Assembly: GCF_021032705.1 (NCBI RefSeq)
Contig: NZ_JAHVXI010000001.1
Coordinates: 1,178,001 to 1,242,000 of the forward strand
Direction of reading: 5' to 3'
DNA from: Psychroserpens luteolus
GTDB taxonomy: Bacteria; Bacteroidota; Bacteroidia; Flavobacteriales; Flavobacteriaceae
Length of the DNA stretch: 64,000 bases
Under the pieces are notes generated by a model. That model saw nothing but the letters and a program-made list of their open reading frames with translations. It was not told where the DNA came from and did not search any database. The translations under genes were made by a program, and so were the position numbers. This document shows positions 62,412 through 64,000 of the stretch, one piece after another (the stretch's first letter is position 1; each line of letters opens with the position of its first letter).

Positions 62412-64000
62412 ATGCAAGATCAACTCTATAAGATACTTGAGAAACTGATTGTTAAAACTAATATTCAAGTTAATAAGGAAGAACTTAAACTTCAATTTTC
62501 AAGCCATCCGTCCTATCCAAGCTTACATGCTCTAACAGGTGTTTTAGACCATTTTAATATACCAAACCTAGCACTGCGTTTAGCTGTTAATGAAGACATG
62601 TTACAACAGCTTCCTAAACACTTTATTGCAAACATTGAGAGCGATCAAAAGGATATTTTGGTATTAATTGAAAAGAAAAAAAATGGAATTAAAATAACAA
62701 GCAACCCTAGAGAAAATAAAATAATTACTAACGAGGAATTTTTAAAACGATGGAATGGGATTGTTGTCGCCATAGAAAAAGATGAAACCGTAAAAGAAAC
62801 ATTTGAGAGCCCAACTAAAAAAATGGCTAAATGGATCTTATCTGGACTTGGGATATTACTAGTTGGATATCTTATATTATCAAATAACAGTGTATTTGCC
62901 AGCACACATTTTTTACTAAGTATTGTAGGTTTAATAATTAGCGTGTTTATATTAAATCATGAACTGGGATTACAATCAAATACAACAAATAATTTTTGTA
63001 ATCTATCAGAACATACAAGTTGTGATGCCGTATTAAATTCTAAAGGAGCTTCATTTTTTGGCATATTAAAATTGAGTGATATTAGTATCATTGTCTTTTC
63101 TTGCTATTGTTTATGTTGGTTATTATTCTTTGTAAGTGGAACTTCCAATTATTCAATACTGTCAATAGCTACGTTATTGGCATTTCCTTTTGTAGTTTAT
63201 TCGTTATACTATCAATATAGCGTTGTAAAAAAATGGTGTCCATTATGCTTGAGTATAGCATCAGTTTTAATACTACAAATTACAGCTTTAGTTGTCTTTG
63301 GTGCTTTTTTTAAAACGATAAGGATTGATGTACAAACAATGGTTTTGTTTTCTATGGCGACATTAACTTCAATAGGAGTATGGAGCTTTATAAAACCATT
63401 ATTAAGAAAAAAAGAAGTCCTAGAAAAAACAGAAATAGCCCATTATAAGTTCAAACGTAATTTTTCATTATTTAATGTACTTCTTAATGAAGGGGATGCT
63501 TTTAGCGCTTTTAATTCAATACCAGGTGAAATAGTTCTAGGTAATAAAGATGCAAAGATTGAAGTGGTATTAGTAACAAGCCCTTTTTGTTACTACTGTA
63601 AAAAAGCCCACAGAGATATTGACCAGCTTTTACATAGAATAGGTGACAAAGTCAAGCTAATCATAAGGTTTAATGCAAATGTTAATAATCCAGATGATCA
63701 ACTCTTTCAAGTTGCGTCGAGACTTCTCAAAATATATAATACTCAAAGCAAAAACGAAATTTTAAAAGCTCTTAATGAAGTATATAGTGATGATGTTAAT
63801 CTTGAACATTGGATAAATCACAAACCATATGAAGTTTCGGTCTTTTATAATACAATTTTAAAGATCCAAAGCGATTGGTGTCAAACTAATGCGATTAATT
63901 TCACGCCTGCTTTATATATAAATAACAAACTATTTCCGAAAGAATATGATAGAAAAGATCTCATCTATTTCATTGATGATCTCACAGAACAACTTGATAC
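62412..64000 (+). CDS. C39-like/VKOR/DsbA-like fusion protein, 3' end outside the window
   Basis: This frame is open from ATG 62412 to the window end (529 codons, no stop). Residues about 1-135 resemble a C39 peptidase-like domain (SHPSYPSLHALTGVLDHFNI, residues 31-50) but without a visible catalytic Cys. A membrane region (about 140-340) is of the vitamin K epoxide reductase type: paired Cys196 and Cys204 (FCNLSEHTSCDAV) and the active WCPLC with Cys276 and Cys279. A thioredoxin/DsbA-like domain follows with SPFCYYCKKAH (Cys393, Cys396) and a FTPALYINNKLF segment that carries the cis-proline. VKOR enzymes make disulfides and pass electrons to quinone. The fusion with a C39-like domain is known in Bacteroidota near peptide export genes. 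It has an LytTR-type box upstream. Confidence 0.88.
   Translation, partial: MQDQLYKILEKLIVKTNIQVNKEELKLQFSSHPSYPSLHALTGVLDHFNIPNLALRLAVNEDMLQQLPKHFIANIESDQKDILVLIEKKKNGIKITSNPRENKIITNEEFLKRWNGIVVAIEKDETVKETFESPTKKMAKWILSGLGILLVGYLILSNNSVFASTHFLLSIVGLIISVFILNHELGLQSNTTNNFCNLSEHTSCDAVLNSKGASFFGILKLSDISIIVFSCYCLCWLLFFVSGTSNYSILSIATLLAFPFVVYSLYYQYSVVKKWCPLCLSIASVLILQITALVVFGAFFKTIRIDVQTMVLFSMATLTSIGVWSFIKPLLRKKEVLEKTEIAHYKFKRNFSLFNVLLNEGDAFSAFNSIPGEIVLGNKDAKIEVVLVTSPFCYYCKKAHRDIDQLLHRIGDKVKLIIRFNANVNNPDDQLFQVASRLLKIYNTQSKNEILKALNEVYSDDVNLEHWINHKPYEVSVFYNTILKIQSDWCQTNAINFTPALYINNKLFPKEYDRKDLIYFIDDLTEQLD

Overview
The window looks like a chromosomal segment from a marine-type member of the Flavobacteriaceae (Bacteroidota). 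The DNA is AT-rich. Promoters fit the Bacteroidota pattern TTTG-N19-TAnnTTTG (clearest before rplM and tRNA-Gln), and start codons sit in A-rich contexts without strong Shine-Dalgarno sequences. The respiratory genes are an alternative complex III operon fused to cytochrome oxidase genes, and DUF2723, DUF5916, GH92 and FucP-type genes are present. Genus cannot be fixed from the sequence alone.

Layout. 0-1.2 kb: 3' part of a trypsin-like serine protease gene cut by the window edge. 1.3-4.4 kb (minus strand): ribosomal operon rplM-rpsI-rpsB-tsf with hairpins between genes. 4.5-12.1 kb: an outer-membrane DUF5916 protein, a YgiQ-type radical SAM protein and DNA polymerase I. 12.2-19.2 kb: isoaspartyl peptidase, a membrane-bound AraC regulator, two YceI proteins, cyanophycinase and cyanophycin synthetase; the enzymes together form a cyanophycin storage and recycling set. 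19.2-26.8 kb: a small secreted protein, an aldehyde dehydrogenase, and a minus-strand operon (GH92 mannosidase, FucP-type transporter, glycosylasparaginase) suited to N-glycan breakdown. 26.9-33.7 kb: membrane metallophosphoesterase, a thioredoxin-fold protein without its cysteines, polysaccharide deacetylase, DUF2723 protein, tRNA-Gln(TTG) and a tandem universal stress protein. 33.7-38.3 kb: rimP-nusA-infB with a terminator-like hairpin in the leader. 38.4-42.8 kb: a probable accessory insertion with an unrecognised 883-residue protein, a 100-residue protein and a calcineurin-type phosphoesterase with a C-terminal extension. 42.9-55.3 kb: a SPOR protein and the ActABCDEF-CoxBA respiratory operon. 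55.4-58.7 kb: ruvB, a cytochrome P450 and queG.

58.7-64.0 kb holds the most promising locus: a lipoprotein/TPR histidine kinase, a LytTR response regulator, a cysteine-containing lipoprotein and the start of a C39-like/VKOR/DsbA fusion protein. Three direct repeats (ACGAATTTG-like, 21-22 bp apart) stand in front of the lipoprotein gene and a fourth stands in front of the fusion gene. This is the spacing LytTR regulators bind, so the four genes probably form one regulated envelope or secretion system concerned with disulfide-bonded products. Its remainder lies beyond the window.

No CRISPR array, insertion sequence, rRNA or origin was seen. Computations were not run; all family assignments are from motif recognition.
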